Shown in pieces: positions 62,808 to 64,000 of a stretch of DNA of 64,000 nucleotides. Numbering within the stretch: position 1 is the first letter of the stretch; every line of letters begins with the position of its first letter. The DNA is from Verticiella sediminum. Lineage in GTDB: Bacteria; Pseudomonadota; Gammaproteobacteria; Burkholderiales; Burkholderiaceae_B. Where the stretch lies: NCBI RefSeq assembly GCF_007558815.1, contig NZ_VLTJ01000022.1, forward strand, positions 124,001-188,000, read 5' to 3'. The notes under the pieces were generated by a model. It was not told the origin of the DNA. It did no database searches and worked only from the letters and a program-made list of their open reading frames with translations. Made by a program: the position numbers and the translations under genes.

Positions 62808-64000
62808 CTAGCCCTCGCCCTCCGGCCGCGGCACCGGGCGGCCGGCGGACAGGACGATGAACATCAGCGTGGCGCACACGTAGAACACGCCGGTGATGGC
62901 CAGGCCGGCGCTGATGCCGACGATGGTGAACAGCGAGCCGACGAAGAGCGGGCCGACCATCTGGCCGAACTTGTCGGCGGCGCGCAGGATGCTGGTCGCC
63001 GCGCCCGGCCCGTAGTCCTGTACGCGCGGCAGCGACAACATCCATGAGGTCTGGGCCGCGCCGCACCAGCAGCTACCGAGAGCGAGCAGGAAGACGGCGA
63101 CGGAGACCGCGAGCAGGCTGTGGTCGAAATAGAGGTAGGTCATGCCCAGGCCGCCCAGCAGCCCGCCCAGGGCGATGAAGGGCTTCTTGTGCGGCGAACG
63201 GTCGACCAGGCGGCCCACCGCCGGCCCCAGGTAGATGATGCACAGGCCGTACAGCATCAGGACGCGGCCGATGCTGGAAGCCGCCACCCCGAGCGCCTGC
63301 AGGTACAGCGGCAGCGCGAAGTACAGCAGACCGACCTGGGCGATCGAGAACGGCACGATGCTGCCCGCCAGCAGCGCGCCGTAGTCGCGGCTCAGGATCA
63401 GCGAACGCAGGTCGGCCCAGCGCCCGCGCGGCGGCGGCACGCGCGACACCGGACGGTCGGCGGCCACCGGCAAACTGCCGGGCCGCGTCTTGGCGGCCGG
63501 CCCGGCGATCGGACGCGTGCGCAGGAGCATCACGCCCAGCAAGGGCAGCAGCATGAGCAGGCCGCCCACCACGAACACCGGGCGATACGACACCTGATCG
63601 GCCAGCATGGCCCCCGCCGCCGTGCCCGACAGGTGGCCGGCGAACAGCCCGGCGATGAGCCAGGCCATGTTGCGTCCGCGGAACACCGGCGAGCTGCGGC
63701 TCACGACCAGCCCCTGCAGGCCCATCCACGCCAGCCCGTAGCCCAGGCCGACCAGGCCGCGCGTCAGCACGAAGACTTCCAGATGCTGGATCATCGCGCT
63801 GGCGAACGAGCCGGCGCCGGCCACGCACAGCCCCACGACGACCGCCGAGCGCCAGCCCCGGCGGTCGGTCAGGCGGCCGGCCAGCAGCGCGCCGAAGAGA
63901 CCGCACAGCATCTCGGCCGAGATCGGCAGGGCCATCAGGATGCTCTCGGGCAGGCCGAGGAACAAGACGCGCAAAGTGCCCGCATAGAGCGGCAGGAAAC
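62808..64000 (-). CDS. MFS transporter, N-terminus beyond the right edge
   Basis: The frame is open to the window end, and the extra residues (FLPLYAGTLRVLFLGLPES) read as a membrane-protein N-terminal part, so the gene continues past 64000. At least 397 residues with about eleven membrane segments are visible. The MFS loop 2-3 motif appears as GALLAGRLTDRRGWRSAV, and an equivalent, LGPAVGRLVDRSPHKKP, is in the second half. It is probably a drug or metabolite proton antiporter. The substrate is unknown. It is convergent with secF. Confidence 0.88.
   Translation of the reverse strand, partial: FLPLYAGTLRVLFLGLPESILMALPISAEMLCGLFGALLAGRLTDRRGWRSAVVVGLCVAGAGSFASAMIQHLEVFVLTRGLVGLGYGLAWMGLQGLVVSRSSPVFRGRNMAWLIAGLFAGHLSGTAAGAMLADQVSYRPVFVVGGLLMLLPLLGVMLLRTRPIAGPAAKTRPGSLPVAADRPVSRVPPPRGRWADLRSLILSRDYGALLAGSIVPFSIAQVGLLYFALPLYLQALGVAASSIGRVLMLYGLCIIYLGPAVGRLVDRSPHKKPFIALGGLLGGLGMTYLYFDHSLLAVSVAVFLLALGSCWCGAAQTSWMLSLPRVQDYGPGAATSILRAADKFGQMVGPLFVGSLFTIVGISAGLAITGVFYVCATLMFIVLSAGRPVPRPEGEG

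Overview
The window is very GC-rich (mostly G/C third positions, ATGA/GTGA stop-start overlaps, GTG and TTG starts). Core genes plus four periplasmic Bug/TctC-type receptors without TctAB partners point to a betaproteobacterium of the order Burkholderiales, most likely family Alcaligenaceae (Bordetella/Achromobacter relatives). No rRNA, tRNA, insertion sequence, prophage or CRISPR array was seen. One RNA gene was found, the small SRP RNA.

Layout. 1-2332: tail of a Bug receptor, a hydantoin/Asp-Glu racemase-fold protein and an amidase. 2422-2892: trmL. 2930-11676: an accessory catabolic block with a divergent IclR regulator, Bug receptor, CaiB-type CoA-transferase, a cupin thiol dioxygenase of the Gln type, two enoyl-CoA hydratases, an ADP-forming acyl-CoA synthetase and a second Bug receptor. 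It reads as uptake, oxidation and CoA activation of a small thiol or organic acid. 11686-17762: gdhA, ribE and the housekeeping run recR-ybaB-dnaX-ffs. 17872-21477: a ferredoxin-like protein, a hydrolase and dacC-ybeD-lipB. 21474-32732: an accessory block between lipB and lipA, with a GNAT protein, a DUF2165 membrane protein, allA, a FadR-type regulator, allE, a dipeptide-type ABC transporter, allantoicase and an orphan solute-binding protein. This is a ureide (purine-nitrogen) scavenging module. 33171-39119: lipA, a lipoprotein hydrolase, an LldD-type dehydrogenase, a class II aldolase, carbonic anhydrase and a LOG protein. 39230-41268: a pair of multihaem cytochromes c. 41381-47228: methionine importer genes metNI and metQ, separated by an IclR/FAD-oxidoreductase/Bug module. 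47283-53218: tlpA-like, dolP, diaA, yraN, rsmI, ppx and sixA. 53535-62441: queA-tgt, then a hydrolase and a patatin/NTE-like protein, then yajC-secD-secF. 62808-64000: an MFS transporter running off the right edge.

Recurring theme. Three arrangements that are usually compact (lipB-lipA, metNI-metQ, tgt-yajC) are each split here by accessory genes, and each of the two catabolic inserts carries its own regulator. Palindromes next to those regulators suggest local control: TGGT-N3-ACCA near the FadR-type gene, repeated twice upstream of transporter genes, and TGTTCAC-N4-GTGAACA next to the second IclR gene. A family of GC-rich palindromic repeats lies between genes and has entered the 3' end of queA as two identical 63-base copies, lengthening the protein.

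Limits. Everything is read by eye from sequence and from memory of protein families. No alignments, database searches or folding programs were run. Substrates of the catabolic enzymes are inferences.
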